From Candidatus Marimicrobium litorale (lineage in GTDB: Bacteria > Pseudomonadota > Gammaproteobacteria > Pseudomonadales > Halieaceae), in the NCBI RefSeq assembly GCF_026262645.1, contig NZ_SHNO01000001.1:2294001-2358000 (forward strand): a stretch of 64,000 nucleotides of DNA, written 5' to 3'. The translations under genes and the position numbers were made by a program. Position 1 is the stretch's first letter, and the number at the start of each line of letters is the position of its first letter. The notes under the pieces are model-generated. The model was not told the origin of the DNA and ran no database searches. It worked only from the letters and a program-made list of their open reading frames with translations. Shown here in pieces: positions 9,067-18,923 of the stretch.

Positions 9067-9260
9067 CTCTTGGCGGTCTGCCGCCGAACTCTTTTCCCGA
9101 AGATAGACAAGACTATACGCACGGAAAACTGTTTTGGGATCTGCCGAGGGCGCTCATCAGATCCAAAGGATATGAAATAGCTGAAGTATTCGCTCGCCCG
9201 GGCGGGTAAATCGCGTCAATAGCCGTTAATTTACTACACTTGGGGCAATGTCTCCACGTT

Positions 9261-9893
9261 TCAACCACCTCCCCCACGAAAATCGCGGGCAACGAGGTAG
9301 ACCTCGCGAGAACGGGATCGGGACGCGGCGGGTTTGCGCGTCAACACTTTGCCAAAGGCCTGCCTCGTATCACGAACAAAGGCGTCAAAGCCCTCCCCGT
9401 GAAAGATTTTGGCCACGAATGACCCCCCTGGCACCAAGACCCGTTGCGCAAGGTCCAGCGCCAGCTCAACCAGATACATGGCCCTGGGCAAGTCCACCGC
9501 TGACAGGCCGCTCATATTAGGTGCCATATCGGACAACACGACATCCGCGCGGCCCCCGTTAAGAGCGGCAAGTATCTGGTCAAATACCGCTTGTTCAGAA
9601 AAATCCCCCTGCAAGAATGTAACACCCGCAAGGCTATCCATTGGCAAAATGTCAGAGGCGATCACGTCGCCTCGCTCGCCTAGCACCTCGGTCGCCACCT
9701 GAGACCAGCCGCCGGGCGCGCTGCCCAGATCCAGTACCGTCATACCGGGCGCCATTAACCGGTCTTTCTCCTGCAGCTCCAGCAGCTTGTAACAGGCCCT
9801 GGAGCGATAGCCCTCCCGCTGCGCTCGCTGCACGTAGGGGTCGTCACGGTGCTCTTTTAGCCAGGATTTACTGGACGATCGTTTCTTGGCCAT
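9261..9893 (-). CDS. rlmE: 23S rRNA 2'-O-methyltransferase (U2552)
   Basis: A 210-residue FtsJ/RrmJ family methyltransferase that modifies U2552 in the A-loop of 23S rRNA late in 50S assembly. The SAM-binding motif [15 protein letters not shown], the Asp in DMAPNMSG and the catalytic Lys in [12 protein letters not shown] are visible, with an N-terminal basic segment. The ATG at 9893 ([12 protein letters not shown]) is preferred to one 14 codons upstream, because the longer version adds a non-conserved sequence. yhbY diverges from it, as in E. coli. Confidence 0.95.
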   Translation of the reverse strand: MAKKRSSSKSWLKEHRDDPYVQRAQREGYRSRACYKLLELQEKDRLMAPGMTVLDLGSAPGGWSQVATEVLGERGDVIASDILPMDSLAGVTFLQGDFSEQAVFDQILAALNGGRADVVLSDMAPNMSGLSAVDLPRAMYLVELALDLAQRVLVPGGSFVAKIFHGEGFDAFVRDTRQAFGKVLTRKPAASRSRSREVYLVARDFRGGGG

Positions 9894-9977
9894 GGAGTGC
9901 GGTTTCGCCTGCGGGATCACTTGTGTATGATGCACGCCCTTTTGGGCGTCTGGCCCTTATTGTACCTTGGAAGCGCC

Positions 9978-10289
9978 ATGAGTAAGAATGCAAAGCATAC
10001 CATCAGGCAACTCCGCGCTATCGGCCACAAACTGAAGCCCGTCGTCATGATTTCAGGCAATGGCCTCAGCGAGGGGGTTGCCGCGGAGCTCGAACGGGCC
10101 CTTGACCAGCATGAACTCATTAAAGTGAAACTGGCAATGGGCGACCGCGCGGCGAAAGCCGAGATGACCTCCGAAGTCTGCAGTACCACCGGTGCACAGT
10201 TGGTGCAAAGTATTGGCAACGTGATCCTACTGCTACGTCCCGCAAAAAAACCTGACCCGAAACTGTCTAACCTGATTCGCGCCGTGTAG
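9978..10289 (+). CDS. yhbY: CRM-domain RNA-binding protein YhbY
   Basis: A 103-residue single-domain CRM protein. The fold's signature loop appears as SGNGLSEGV, with basic residues in the first helix (RQLRAIGHKLKPVVMI). YhbY binds pre-50S ribosomal particles in E. coli. The ATG at 9978 matches the family start, and the longer frame from 9897 runs into the divergent promoter region. The gene diverges from rlmE with 84 bp between the starts, so a two-way promoter must lie there. Confidence 0.93.
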   Translation: MSKNAKHTIRQLRAIGHKLKPVVMISGNGLSEGVAAELERALDQHELIKVKLAMGDRAAKAEMTSEVCSTTGAQLVQSIGNVILLLRPAKKPDPKLSNLIRAV

Positions 10290-10353
10290 CACCGCTTCCG
10301 CACCGCGCCCGCCTCGACTATAATACAAAAGAACAAAACAGGGGCTGCACGGC

Positions 10354-10698
10354 ATGGGGGATCTGCTCGAATTTCCCACACCCAGCGCGCAGGGCATGGC
10401 GTTTCTCGAGGCCCGACTGCGCGAGATCCTGTCCGCCAAGGGCGCCGATGAAGAACTGATCGCCTTCGCCACCCACCAGCTTACTTCTATCTACCATCGA
10501 ATCAGTGAAACGGAGCAATACCGGTTTGCGGTGCGCCTGCCTGAGAGGCTTGCTGCCGATGACCGCGAGGCACTGCGCCAGGAAATCAGTACCGGTCTGG
10601 AAGCCGTCAGGAAAGACAATCATGCATTGATGCTCGAACTCGTCGCAGAACTAGTCCTCGCCCAGGTTCACCTTTTCCAGTGCCAGCGCTCCGACTAA
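10354..10698 (+). CDS. Hypothetical protein, 114 residues
   Basis: A small, mostly helical, soluble protein without signal peptide or membrane segment. It is acidic overall, with a heptad-like C-terminal half (LRQEISTGLEAVRKDNHALM) that could form a coiled coil. No family is recognised. It follows yhbY by 64 bp on the same strand and converges on feoB, whose stop is 22 bp away. Codon use resembles its neighbours, supporting a real gene. Its function cannot be inferred from context. Confidence 0.7.
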   Translation: MGDLLEFPTPSAQGMAFLEARLREILSAKGADEELIAFATHQLTSIYHRISETEQYRFAVRLPERLAADDREALRQEISTGLEAVRKDNHALMLELVAELVLAQVHLFQCQRSD

Positions 10699-10720
10699 AC
10701 CGCGTCTACCCGCCGCGACG

Positions 10721-12559
10721 TCAGGTAAACAAACCTGCCACCTGGTAGACCAGAATGGACGCGACGTAAGCCAGCACGAAATAACCCACCAGCATTTTTA
10801 CGGTAAGCGAGCGAGACTCACTTTCCTTGGCCAGAATGGCCGCGGTGGAAACACATTGCAGCGCAATAGCGAAAAAGACCAGCAGCGCGAGGCCTGAGCC
10901 AATAGCTAAATCACTGGCCTGAATGTGCTGCACCAGCGGCACCATATTTTCATCCGCGCCTTCAATGCCGAAAATAGTGCCCAACGTGCCAACAAAAACT
11001 TCCCGGGCCAGGAATGAAGTAAAGATGGCAACACCGTAACGCCAATCAAGGCCAATGGGCTCGAACACAGGCTCTATCCAGTGGCCCAGTGTTCCCAGCC
11101 AGGACTCACCGAGATTGGCACCGTAGTTAGGAAAGTAACCCAACACCCAGATCACCAGCGTGACCGCGAAAATAATTTTCCCCGCCTTGGTGATAAAATG
11201 CTTAGCCCGGTTCCAGGAATTTCGCACAATGGGCACAATTCCTGGAACCCGATAGGGCGGCAGCTCCAATACAAAGGGCAGGTCCGTATAGTGATCCTCA
11301 CTCATGCGCGAAACGATACCCGTAACCAACAGCCCGACCAGCATGCCGAAGAAATAAATACAGAACATCGCGAGCCCCTGCCAGCCCACCAGCCCGCCAA
11401 GCGCGGTGCCCGCAGGAATAAAAGCGGCGATAAGCAGCGTATACACGGGAAGTCGCGCCGAACAGGGCATCAAGGGAATCGCCATATAGGTCAACAGGCG
11501 CTTGCGCGGCGAATCAATGGCGCGGGCCGCGTAAATCGCAGGGATAGCGCATGCCACGCCGGACAGCATAGGAATAAAGCTTTTACCCGTAAGACCGAAC
11601 ACCCGCAGTGGCTTGTGACAGATAAGGGCTGCGCGGGCCATGTAACCCGAATCCTCCAGCAGACCAATGATAAAGGTCAGTACAAAAATCTGTGGCACAA
11701 AGACGAGGAATGCGCCAATACCTCCGAACAAGGCATCGGAGGTAAAGTCGGCGAGCATCTGGTTACCGATCATGGGCACAACGAATGCCGCCAAAGCGCT
11801 GAGCAGCGATTCCACCGCATCCATGGCCGGTGCGGACCAGGTAAAAATACTCTGGAACAATACGTACATAATAAAAAAGAAGGACACTCCCCCGGTCAGG
11901 GAATGCAGGAAAAAACTGTCCAGGCGCGTCTGTGACTTGAGCAGGATGTCGCCCTTTGGGCTGAACCGGCGCGCTAACTGGTGAGCCTCACCGCGCAGTA
12001 GCTCATCGGGCGTGCCGGCGAATTTGGCACTGGCCGGAATGACACCCGGCATCTGCAGTTGCTCGACCAGAGCCACAACACCTTTGCCGGAGCGTGCGGA
12101 TACGGCCAACACCGGCACCCCCAGCGCGCCGGATAGGCCAGCCGTATCGAACGGCAGGTCGTGACGATCCAGTACATCGATCATATTCGCCAATACCATG
12201 ACCCGCTTGCCGCTCCGCTGGCAATCGCGGATCACTTGCAACGTGAAGTAGAGGCTTTTTTCCAACCGGGTGGCATCGATAACGCACAGTACCTGCTCCA
12301 CATCCGGATCATCCAGCGCCCGCTCAAATTGCTCGACCGCCACCTGCTCTTCCGCAGAAATGGCCTGCAGCGAATAGGTGCCAGGGAAATCCACCAGTTG
12401 CCGATCCGGCAGGGCCTGCATCGCACCCATGCCCACGTCGACCGTGATGCCGGGAAAGTTTGCCACTTTGTGCGACATCCCGGTAAGCCGATTGAATAGC
12501 AAGCTTTTACCGGAGTTGGGGCTGCCGATCAGCAGAATTTTACGCCTGCCGTCAGGCAC
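10721..12559 (-). CDS. feoB: Ferrous iron transporter FeoB (short form)
   Basis: A 612-residue inner-membrane Fe(II) importer. The N-terminal G-domain has G1 GSPNSGKS, G2 FPGITVD, G3 DFPGTYSL, G4 NMID and a G5-like SARSGKG. A multi-helix Gate-type permease region follows from about residue 220. It is shorter than the 773-residue E. coli protein and lacks a long C-terminal extension. G1 has Ser where NPNCGK is usual and G3 reads DFPG rather than DLPG. The start overlaps feoA by 8 bp. No feoC is seen. A Fur-like box upstream of feoA predicts repression by iron. Confidence 0.95.
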   Translation of the reverse strand: MPDGRRKILLIGSPNSGKSLLFNRLTGMSHKVANFPGITVDVGMGAMQALPDRQLVDFPGTYSLQAISAEEQVAVEQFERALDDPDVEQVLCVIDATRLEKSLYFTLQVIRDCQRSGKRVMVLANMIDVLDRHDLPFDTAGLSGALGVPVLAVSARSGKGVVALVEQLQMPGVIPASAKFAGTPDELLRGEAHQLARRFSPKGDILLKSQTRLDSFFLHSLTGGVSFFFIMYVLFQSIFTWSAPAMDAVESLLSALAAFVVPMIGNQMLADFTSDALFGGIGAFLVFVPQIFVLTFIIGLLEDSGYMARAALICHKPLRVFGLTGKSFIPMLSGVACAIPAIYAARAIDSPRKRLLTYMAIPLMPCSARLPVYTLLIAAFIPAGTALGGLVGWQGLAMFCIYFFGMLVGLLVTGIVSRMSEDHYTDLPFVLELPPYRVPGIVPIVRNSWNRAKHFITKAGKIIFAVTLVIWVLGYFPNYGANLGESWLGTLGHWIEPVFEPIGLDWRYGVAIFTSFLAREVFVGTLGTIFGIEGADENMVPLVQHIQASDLAIGSGLALLVFFAIALQCVSTAAILAKESESRSLTVKMLVGYFVLAYVASILVYQVAGLFT

Positions 12560-12788
12560 CCGACTTCACCCGCACATGGCTGGCCACCTCGTCGTCTAAA
12601 GAAAAGACGGTATTACTCACCCGATAGACTTTGGGTGCCCCGAAAGAAGGGGCCTGCAGGCAAATGACCGTTTCCCCGGGATGGAAACCGAACTCCATCA
12701 GGCGCACTTTGTAAGGCTCCGCCAATACGCCATCGTATTCCAGAATTTCGCAGGCCTCACCGGCCTTCATCGTCCAAAGGGAATCCAT
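12552..12788 (-). CDS. feoA: FeoA-like SH3-domain protein
   Basis: A 78-residue protein with the FeoA SH3-like pattern: MKAGEACEILEYDG, the conserved L-x-x-G-F-x-P-G-E segment (LMEFGFHPGETVICLQ) and a terminal beta strand. FeoA is a cytosolic accessory factor needed for FeoB transport. The ATG at 12788 is chosen; an ATG at 12836 would add an atypical basic, Gln-rich leader. It is the first gene of the feoAB operon, with a Fur-like site at 12880-12898 between it and the divergent gene at 13042. Confidence 0.88.
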   Translation of the reverse strand: MDSLWTMKAGEACEILEYDGVLAEPYKVRLMEFGFHPGETVICLQAPSFGAPKVYRVSNTVFSLDDEVASHVRVKSGA

Positions 12789-12879
12789 CGCTTCTTTACC
12801 ATCTGCCTGCTGCTGTCTGCGCCGAGCGTGCACCACTGCCCGGGCGGGCAGGACGTGCAGCGAGATGGGGCAGTATGTT

Positions 12880-12898
12880 AGTAATAATAATTCTCATT
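12880..12898 (-). promoter_or_regulatory. Fur-like box, feoAB side
   Basis: AGTAATAATAATTCTCATT keeps the alternating AAT/ATT character of a Fur site with several consensus mismatches. It is about 92 bp upstream of the feoA start and belongs to the 250-bp divergent region. A stronger site lies 93 bp further on at 12991-13009, so each transcription direction appears to have its own operator. Confidence 0.55.
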
Positions 12899-12990
12899 TA
12901 CAACGGATTCATGCTCTAAATGTGCCATATAGCGAAGTAAACCGAATATTCGGGCAGCCAAACATTAACTTCGTTAAAACCTTTGCAAAT

Positions 12991-13009
12991 GCGAATGATT
13001 ATCATTATT
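12991..13009 (+). promoter_or_regulatory. Strong Fur box upstream of an unknown gene
   Basis: GCGAATGATTATCATTATT matches about 15 of 19 positions of the Fur consensus and is the best site in the window. It lies 33 bp before the ATG at 13042, a position suited to block that promoter when iron is plentiful. It marks the genes at 13042 and 13506 as probable members of the iron-starvation response. Confidence 0.75.
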
Positions 13010-13041
13010 ATTAAATAACTCCCACCCAACAGGACCATCGC

Positions 13042-13509
13042 ATGAAAAAACTTCAATTCCTGTGCAGCACCCACCGGCAATGGCTGGCCAGCAACCCGAG
13101 GGCCGCTGTCAACGCATGGCGTGACGCGTACTACAGGGGCATTGATCTCGCCGAGGACGAAGACTACGTCGAGGCGACAAGACATGCCGGCGCGGCCTTC
13201 GAGACTGCCGAGCTTGTCCTTTCACACCCGTGGCGAGGCCCGGTGCGCATCACACACTTTACCGATACCGTCACCCTGCTGGTGCGGTTACTTCACCAGC
13301 TGAAAGAACCGTGCCTCGCGGCCGATGTGCTGGGCTCTGCGATTAGCCGGCTGGAACGACTGCTGACCAGCAGCGAAACAGACCGTCAAGCCGCACTGGC
13401 GGGTTGCTCCCGCATGCAACTGGCAGCCGATGAGATGACAACACTGGGGCGCCCGCTCCCCGCGACAGGCTATCTGCTCGCTGAGGGCGCATTGCAAATC
13501 CTGCATTGA
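13042..13509 (+). CDS. Unknown protein, probably Fur-regulated
   Basis: A 155-residue soluble, largely helical protein with no signal peptide and no recognised family. Visible features are an N-terminal Cys-Ser-Thr-His patch (FLCSTHRQWL), a second Cys/His-containing middle and Leu-rich helices that could form a TPR-like or helical-bundle fold. It diverges from feoAB behind the best Fur box in the window and overlaps the next small ORF (TTGA junction). That context points to a role in iron acquisition, handling or sensing under iron limitation. No mechanism can be assigned. Confidence 0.75.
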   Translation: MKKLQFLCSTHRQWLASNPRAAVNAWRDAYYRGIDLAEDEDYVEATRHAGAAFETAELVLSHPWRGPVRITHFTDTVTLLVRLLHQLKEPCLAADVLGSAISRLERLLTSSETDRQAALAGCSRMQLAADEMTTLGRPLPATGYLLAEGALQILH

Positions 13510-13700
13510 CCGTGCGCAGAACAGAAAAAAAAGCTCGTACCGAAAGCATCCAGCTGGAACTGCCAATGGATGTTCTCTGTCGACTGCTGCGAGAGCGTAA
13601 TATCGTGGCCAGTGATTTTCGCTGCCTCAATGAACGCTCGAGTCAGGCGGGGTGGGCGGCCGTCAAAGCCAGCCTGCTGAGGGAGTCGTCCGGCTCATAG
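13506..13700 (+). CDS. Small unknown protein coupled to the Fur-regulated gene
   Basis: A 64-residue basic protein that starts with TTG at 13506, overlapping the preceding TGA; a GTG at 13512 is the alternative start. The core reads LELPMDVLCRLLRERNIVAS and then DFRCLNERS, with two Cys residues and a helix-turn-helix-like spacing. It is not recognised. Because the stop of the first gene and this start share bases, the two are probably translated together. It converges on greA, whose stop is 19 bp away. Interaction with FeoB in the manner of FeoC is only a guess. Confidence 0.6.
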   Translation: MTVRRTEKKARTESIQLELPMDVLCRLLRERNIVASDFRCLNERSSQAGWAAVKASLLRESSGS

Positions 13701-13718
13701 CACAAACATTACATATGA

Positions 13719-14195
13719 CTAAATATGGCGTACCTGGTCAATCTCATAATCGATCTCACCACCCGGCGCCCGCACGGTCACCTCATCACCCTCCTCCTTG
13801 CCGATCAATGCGCGGGCGATAGGGGATACCACCGAGATCAGGTTGTGCTTCACGTCCGCTTCATCTTCGCCGACGATGCGATAGGTCACCTTGTCATCCG
13901 TTTTGAGGTTGATGAGATCTATCGTTGTGCCAAAAATGACCCTGCCGGTGCTGGGAATTGTCGTCACGTCGATGACCTGGGCATTCCCCAACTTGCCTTC
14001 GATTTCCATGACGCGGCCTTCATTAAAGCTCTGTTGCTCGCGGGCCGCGTGATACTCGGCATTTTCCTTCAGGTCTCCGTGCTCCCGGGCCTCTGCAATG
14101 GCCTGCACTATCTGCGGCCGCTCTACTTTCTTGAGACGCTCCAGCTCTTTCCGCAGCGCTGCTTCGCCGGCCTTTGTCATGGGGTAAGTGCTCAT
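13719..14195 (-). CDS. greA: Transcription elongation factor GreA
   Basis: A 158-residue factor with an N-terminal antiparallel coiled coil carrying the acidic tip ([20 protein letters not shown]) and a C-terminal FKBP-like domain. GreA enters the RNA polymerase secondary channel and stimulates cleavage of backtracked RNA. Length and motifs are standard. The ATG overlaps the carB stop by 4 bp, so it is probably the last gene of the carA-carB-greA operon, a common gammaproteobacterial arrangement. Confidence 0.97.
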   Translation of the reverse strand: MSTYPMTKAGEAALRKELERLKKVERPQIVQAIAEAREHGDLKENAEYHAAREQQSFNEGRVMEIEGKLGNAQVIDVTTIPSTGRVIFGTTIDLINLKTDDKVTYRIVGEDEADVKHNLISVVSPIARALIGKEEGDEVTVRAPGGEIDYEIDQVRHI

Positions 14196-17100
14196 GAATC
14201 GATTCTCCCGTGAAGCTCCTGCAGGCGACTCACCGTTTTACCGCCCTTGAATTTCATCGCCATGCACAGTGCCTGAGCGGCCGTGAGAGTTGTGGTGTAA
14301 AACACCCTGTGCGTCTCTGCGCTGGCGCGAATAGAGGCAGAGTCCTCAATCGCACGCCGCCCTTCTGTCGTATTTATAATAAAGTCTGCCTCGTCGTTCT
14401 TGATCATGTCGACGATATGCGGGCGGCCTTCGGTCACCTTGTTGACTCGACGAACCGCCACACCCGCACTCTCTATCACCTGCGCCGTACCACCGGTGGC
14501 AACGATTGAGAATCCAAGTTCAGACAGGTCACGGGCGACCTCAATAATTCCCGGCTTGTCCACATCGCGCACACTGATGAGTGCCGTGCCCCCTGCAGGC
14601 GTGGCGCTACCTGCGGCCAACTGGGCTTTCGCAAAGGCCTCGGGGAAGGTCTCCCCTGTGCCCATGACCTCGCCGGTGGACTTCATCTCCGGCCCCAATA
14701 TCGGATCCACGCCGGGGAACTTGTTAAAGGGTAAAACCGCTTCCTTGACGCTAAAGTAGGGCGGCACAATCTCACTGGTGAACCCCTGGTCGACCAGCGA
14801 CTGCCCCGCCATGCAGCGGGCGGCCACCTTGGCAAGCGAAGTGCCGATACACTTGGACACAAAAGGTACCGTCCGCGAAGCCCGGGGATTGACCTCGATC
14901 ACGTAGATTTCTCCGTCCTGATAGGCGAGCTGCACGTTCATCAGGCCCTTGACCTCGAGCTCTAGCGCCATGCGCCGGATCTGCTCACGCATCGCATCCT
15001 GCACAACGTCATCAAGACTGTAGGGGGGCAGTGAACAGGCAGAGTCGCCCGAGTGCACACCCGCCTGTTCAATGTGTTGCATAAGAGCGCCGATGACCAC
15101 GTTCTCGCCATCGCTGACGGCATCAATATCCACCTCAATCGCAGCACTGAGGAAGCTATCGAGCAACACTGGGGCATCGTCAGACGCCTGCACCGCATCG
15201 CGCATATAACGCAGCAGGTCTTCCTCACGATAGACAATTTCCATTGCGCGGCCACCCAGCACATAGGAGGGACGAACAACCAGCGGAAAGCCAATAGTCT
15301 GGGCTGCTTGCAGCGCCTCCTCGGTACTGCGTACCGTGGTATTCACGGGCTGTTTGAGACCCAGTTTCTGAATCATTTTCTGAAAGCGTTCCCGGTCTTC
15401 CGCGCGGTCAATCGCATCCGGAGTGGTACCGATAATCGGCACACCTTGCGCCTCCAGTTCACGAGCCAGCTTGAGGGGCGTCTGACCACCGAACTGCACA
15501 ATCACGCCCTTGGGCTTTTCCAGCTCAACAATTTCCAACACGTCTTCCAACGTCACCGGTTCGAAATACAGACGATCAGAGGTGTCATAGTCGGTAGATA
15601 CCGTCTCGGGATTACAGTTGACCATGATGGTCTCGTAACCGTCATCACGCATCGCCAGCACAGCATGCACACAGCAGTAATCGAATTCGATGCCCTGCCC
15701 GATCCGATTCGGCCCGCCACCGAGCACCAGTATCTTGTCTCGCTCCGACGGCGCCGCTTCGCACTCCTCCTCATAGGTGGAATACATATAAGCCGTCGCA
15801 GTGGCGAACTCCGCCGCGCACGTATCAACGCGCTTGTAGACCGGGCGAACCCCCAGGCCACAGCGACGACTCCGCACATCGTGCTCACTGACAGCGAGCA
15901 GCACGGCGAGCCTTGCATCAGAAAAGCCCTTGCGCTTCAGTCGCAACATATGATCGCGGTCAATCTCATCCAGGGCGACTTTTTTCAGGCTGTCCTCGGT
16001 GACAATCAGATCCTCGATCTGCACAAGGAACCAGGGGTCTACACCGGACAGCTGGTAGACCTCATGCACACTCATGCCGGCGCGAAAAGCATCACCGATA
16101 TACCAGATGCGCTCAGGCTTGGGATTAGTCAATTCGGCTACCAGTTCGTCGCGTAGCTCCGGATCATCCACATCAATCTGGTGCTCGAAGCCGGCCGAGC
16201 CCACCTCTAAACCGCGCAGGGCTTTTTGCACTGACTCCTGAAAAGTTCGACCAATCGCCATGACCTCGCCCACGGATTTCATTTGCGTGGTGAGGTGTGC
16301 ATCCGCTCCAGCAAATTTTTCAAAGGCAAACCGGGGAATTTTCGTGACCACATAATCTATGGAGGGCTCAAAGGACGCTGGCGTGGCGCCGCCGGTAATA
16401 TCGTTTTGCAGTTCATCAAGGGTGTAACCGATCGCCAATTTCGCCGCTACCTTGGCGATAGGAAACCCGGTGGCCTTGGACGCAAGCGCAGAGGAACGCG
16501 ACACCCGCGGGTTCATCTCGATGATCACCATACGTCCGGTTTCGGGATCCTGCCCGAACTGCACATTGGAACCGCCGGTCTCTACCCCTATCTCACGCAG
16601 CACCGCCAAGGATGCATTGCGCATGATTTGATATTCCTTGTCTGTGAGCGTCTGTGCCGGCGCCACCGTGATGGAATCACCAGTGTGCACACCCATCGCA
16701 TCAAAGTTCTCGATAGTACATACGATAATACAGTTGTCATTTTTGTCCCTGACAACCTCCATTTCAAACTCTTTCCAGCCGATCAGAGACTCATCGATCA
16801 GCAACTCGTTGGTGGGTGACAAGTCGAGCCCACGCCGACAGATTTCTTCAAATTCGCTGCGATTGTATGCAATACCACCACCGGAGCCACCCATGGTAAA
16901 GGACGGCCGGATAATGCATGGGAACCCGATAGAATCGAGCACCTGGAAGGCTTCTTCGAGGCTGTGGGCGGTGGAGGCGCGGGGCGTTTCCAGGCCGATA
17001 CGCTTCATGGCCTGGTCAAACAGCTGACGGTCTTCCGCTTTGTCGATAGCCTCTTTGGTGGCACCGATCATCTCGACACCAAATGTCTCAAGAACGCCCT

Positions 17101-17413
17101 CCCGGGCAAGGTCCAGTGCGCAGTTAAGGGCAGTCTGCCCACCCATGGTGGGCAGCAGGGCATCGGGTTTTTCTTCCTCAATTATGCGCGCTACGGTTTG
17201 CCACTCTATCGGTTCTATGTAGGTGGCGTCGGCCATAGACGGGTCAGTCATGATGGTAGCCGGATTGGAGTTCACCAGGATAACCCGGTAGCCCTCCTCG
17301 CGCAGAGCCTTGCAGGCCTGGGCGCCGGAGTAGTCGAACTCGCAGGCCTGCCCAATAACAATGGGGCCTGCGCCCAGAATAAGAATACTTTTAAGATCGG
17401 TACGTTTAGGCAT
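14192..17413 (-). CDS. carB: Carbamoyl-phosphate synthase large subunit
   Basis: A 1073-residue enzyme with two homologous ATP-grasp halves. The first (residues ~1-400) makes carboxyphosphate/carbamate, a central oligomerisation region follows, the second (~550-935) makes carbamoyl phosphate, and a C-terminal MGS-like allosteric domain (~935-1073) completes it. The typical N-terminus [20 protein letters not shown] and ATP-grasp repeats are intact. The product feeds pyrimidine and arginine synthesis. The gene lies 6 bp after carA and overlaps greA by 4 bp. Confidence 0.98.
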   Translation of the reverse strand: MPKRTDLKSILILGAGPIVIGQACEFDYSGAQACKALREEGYRVILVNSNPATIMTDPSMADATYIEPIEWQTVARIIEEEKPDALLPTMGGQTALNCALDLAREGVLETFGVEMIGATKEAIDKAEDRQLFDQAMKRIGLETPRASTAHSLEEAFQVLDSIGFPCIIRPSFTMGGSGGGIAYNRSEFEEICRRGLDLSPTNELLIDESLIGWKEFEMEVVRDKNDNCIIVCTIENFDAMGVHTGDSITVAPAQTLTDKEYQIMRNASLAVLREIGVETGGSNVQFGQDPETGRMVIIEMNPRVSRSSALASKATGFPIAKVAAKLAIGYTLDELQNDITGGATPASFEPSIDYVVTKIPRFAFEKFAGADAHLTTQMKSVGEVMAIGRTFQESVQKALRGLEVGSAGFEHQIDVDDPELRDELVAELTNPKPERIWYIGDAFRAGMSVHEVYQLSGVDPWFLVQIEDLIVTEDSLKKVALDEIDRDHMLRLKRKGFSDARLAVLLAVSEHDVRSRRCGLGVRPVYKRVDTCAAEFATATAYMYSTYEEECEAAPSERDKILVLGGGPNRIGQGIEFDYCCVHAVLAMRDDGYETIMVNCNPETVSTDYDTSDRLYFEPVTLEDVLEIVELEKPKGVIVQFGGQTPLKLARELEAQGVPIIGTTPDAIDRAEDRERFQKMIQKLGLKQPVNTTVRSTEEALQAAQTIGFPLVVRPSYVLGGRAMEIVYREEDLLRYMRDAVQASDDAPVLLDSFLSAAIEVDIDAVSDGENVVIGALMQHIEQAGVHSGDSACSLPPYSLDDVVQDAMREQIRRMALELEVKGLMNVQLAYQDGEIYVIEVNPRASRTVPFVSKCIGTSLAKVAARCMAGQSLVDQGFTSEIVPPYFSVKEAVLPFNKFPGVDPILGPEMKSTGEVMGTGETFPEAFAKAQLAAGSATPAGGTALISVRDVDKPGIIEVARDLSELGFSIVATGGTAQVIESAGVAVRRVNKVTEGRPHIVDMIKNDEADFIINTTEGRRAIEDSASIRASAETHRVFYTTTLTAAQALCMAMKFKGGKTVSRLQELHGRIDS

Positions 17414-17419
17414 GGCGGC

Positions 17420-18574
17420 TTACTTTTTCCCGGCCCGCGCGGCCATCAGTTCAATGAAATGCTCAAACAACGGTGCGGCGTCGTGTGGGCCAGGGCTGGC
17501 CTCCGGATGACCCTGAAAGCTAAAAGCGTCCCGGTCGGTGCGATGAATCCCCTGCAGGCTGCCGTCGAAAAGCGACGTGTGTGTCGTGCGCAGCGTGTCC
17601 GGCAGACTGTCCTCGTCGACAGCGAAGCCATGATTCTGGCTGGTAATAAGTACTGTCCCGTCATCCTGATTCTGTACCGGGTGATTGGCGCCGTGGTGCC
17701 CGAATTTCATTTTCAACGTGGACGCACCGCTGGCCAGTGCGAGGAGCTGGTGGCCAAGGCAGATGCCGAATACTGGCACGTCTGTTTCCAGGATCGCCTT
17801 TATTGCCTCAATGGCGTAAGTGCAGGGCTCGGGGTCGCCGGGGCCATTAGACAGAAAAATTCCATCGGGCTTTAGCGCCAGCACCTCCTCCGCCGGCGTC
17901 TGGGCTGTCACCACAGTCAGGCGGCAACCCCGATCTACCAGCATACGCAGGATATTGCGCTTGACCCCGTAATCGTAGGCCACCACATGATAGGGTAAGT
18001 CGGCCTCGGCCCGCACGGGGTGGCCCTCACCCCGTATCCAGCTGCCTTCGCGCCAGGCGTAGGTGTCAGCGGTAGTCACCTCACTGGCGAGATCCATTCC
18101 TTTGAGGCCGCTAAACGCTCTGGCCTGAGCCAGTGCGTGTGTTTCATCCGCGGTTTCACCTGCCATCAGGCAACCGTTCTGAGCGCCTTTTTCACGTAGA
18201 ATCCGGGTCAGGCGACGCGTGTCGATATCGGCAATTGCAACGATATTTCGTTCACACAGGTAGTCGGACAGATTCTGCTCATTGCGGAAATTGCTGGCCA
18301 GCAGGGGCAAATCCCGGATAACCAGGCCAGCGGCCCAGACCCCAGTGGACTCCTCATCCTCGGCGTTAGTGCCGGTGTTACCGATATGAGGATAGGTCAG
18401 AGTCACGATCTGACGCGCATAGGAGGGATCCGTGAGGATTTCCTGATACCCGCTCATGGCAGTGTTGAAAACAACTTCCCCCACCGAGGCGCCATTTGCG
18501 CCGATCGCCACGCCTTTGAAAACACTACCATCTTCAAGGGCAAGTATGGCCGGTATGGACAAGCGAACCTCCAT
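17420..18574 (-). CDS. carA: Carbamoyl-phosphate synthase small subunit
   Basis: A 384-residue glutamine amidotransferase subunit that hydrolyses glutamine and channels ammonia to CarB. The N-terminal domain begins with the typical [10 protein letters not shown] and [15 protein letters not shown]. The class I glutaminase domain has the nucleophile Cys in [13 protein letters not shown] near residue 270 and the His-Glu pair near [14 protein letters not shown] 18574 is used; a TTG four codons in is possible. A promoter and terminator-like hairpin lie 50-195 bp upstream, suggesting attenuation. Confidence 0.97.
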   Translation of the reverse strand: MEVRLSIPAILALEDGSVFKGVAIGANGASVGEVVFNTAMSGYQEILTDPSYARQIVTLTYPHIGNTGTNAEDEESTGVWAAGLVIRDLPLLASNFRNEQNLSDYLCERNIVAIADIDTRRLTRILREKGAQNGCLMAGETADETHALAQARAFSGLKGMDLASEVTTADTYAWREGSWIRGEGHPVRAEADLPYHVVAYDYGVKRNILRMLVDRGCRLTVVTAQTPAEEVLALKPDGIFLSNGPGDPEPCTYAIEAIKAILETDVPVFGICLGHQLLALASGASTLKMKFGHHGANHPVQNQDDGTVLITSQNHGFAVDEDSLPDTLRTTHTSLFDGSLQGIHRTDRDAFSFQGHPEASPGPHDAAPLFEHFIELMAARAGKK

Positions 18575-18625
18575 CGTTCAGTGACATGGCGCCAGCCGGG
18601 CGTAAGCCTTAGCCGAGCGCTCGCA

Positions 18626-18659
18626 AAAAGGCGAGATGGGAAGCCTCATCTCGCCTTTT
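18626..18659 (-). terminator. Terminator-like hairpin in the carA leader
   Basis: A perfect 13-bp stem, AAAAGGCGAGATG with CATCTCGCCTTTT, has an 8-nt loop. On the minus strand it is followed by one more T and then GCGAGCG, so it ends in a run of five T. It lies 52 bp upstream of the carA start and downstream of a good promoter at 18740-18768. Transcripts reaching carA must pass it, so it is a candidate attenuator. It could instead be the relic of the terminator of a gene that used to precede carA. Confidence 0.72.
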
Positions 18660-18739
18660 CACTCGAGTCATCTGTGGTTAAACACAGGGGTACACTGGCG
18701 CAGGCTGTGTCCACCCGCGCAAGTGCAATCTGGCGGTGC

Positions 18740-18768
18740 ATTGTAGGGGAAGGGCTATTGTCTGTCCA
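18740..18768 (-). promoter_or_regulatory. Sigma-70 promoter for carA-carB-greA
   Basis: On the minus strand TGGACA (complement of 18763-18768) and TACAAT (complement of 18740-18745) are separated by exactly 17 bp. They match 5 of 6 bases of each consensus hexamer. The start point would be near 18733, giving a leader of about 160 nt. The leader contains a small hairpin (CTGTG/CACAG, 18671-18686) and then the terminator-like hairpin at 18626-18659. Confidence 0.7.
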
Positions 18769-18923
18769 GACTGAAAGGCTGGCGCGACCCCTGTTACAGG
18801 GTGATCAGCCTCGGACAAAGCTCGAGCGCAAGACGCGGCGGAACCGGCCCGAATAAAGCAGTTGCTTTAGCGGCAGATAAGCCTATTATTGGCGCTCTTC
18901 AGTCAAGGGACAGGAGACCCATC

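Noticed and set aside
18646-18741. 31-residue leader peptide starting with ATG 18741
   Set aside because: The ATG lies inside the -10 hexamer TACAAT of the predicted promoter, so it would not be transcribed. Only the shorter GTG-start form in the same frame remains possible.
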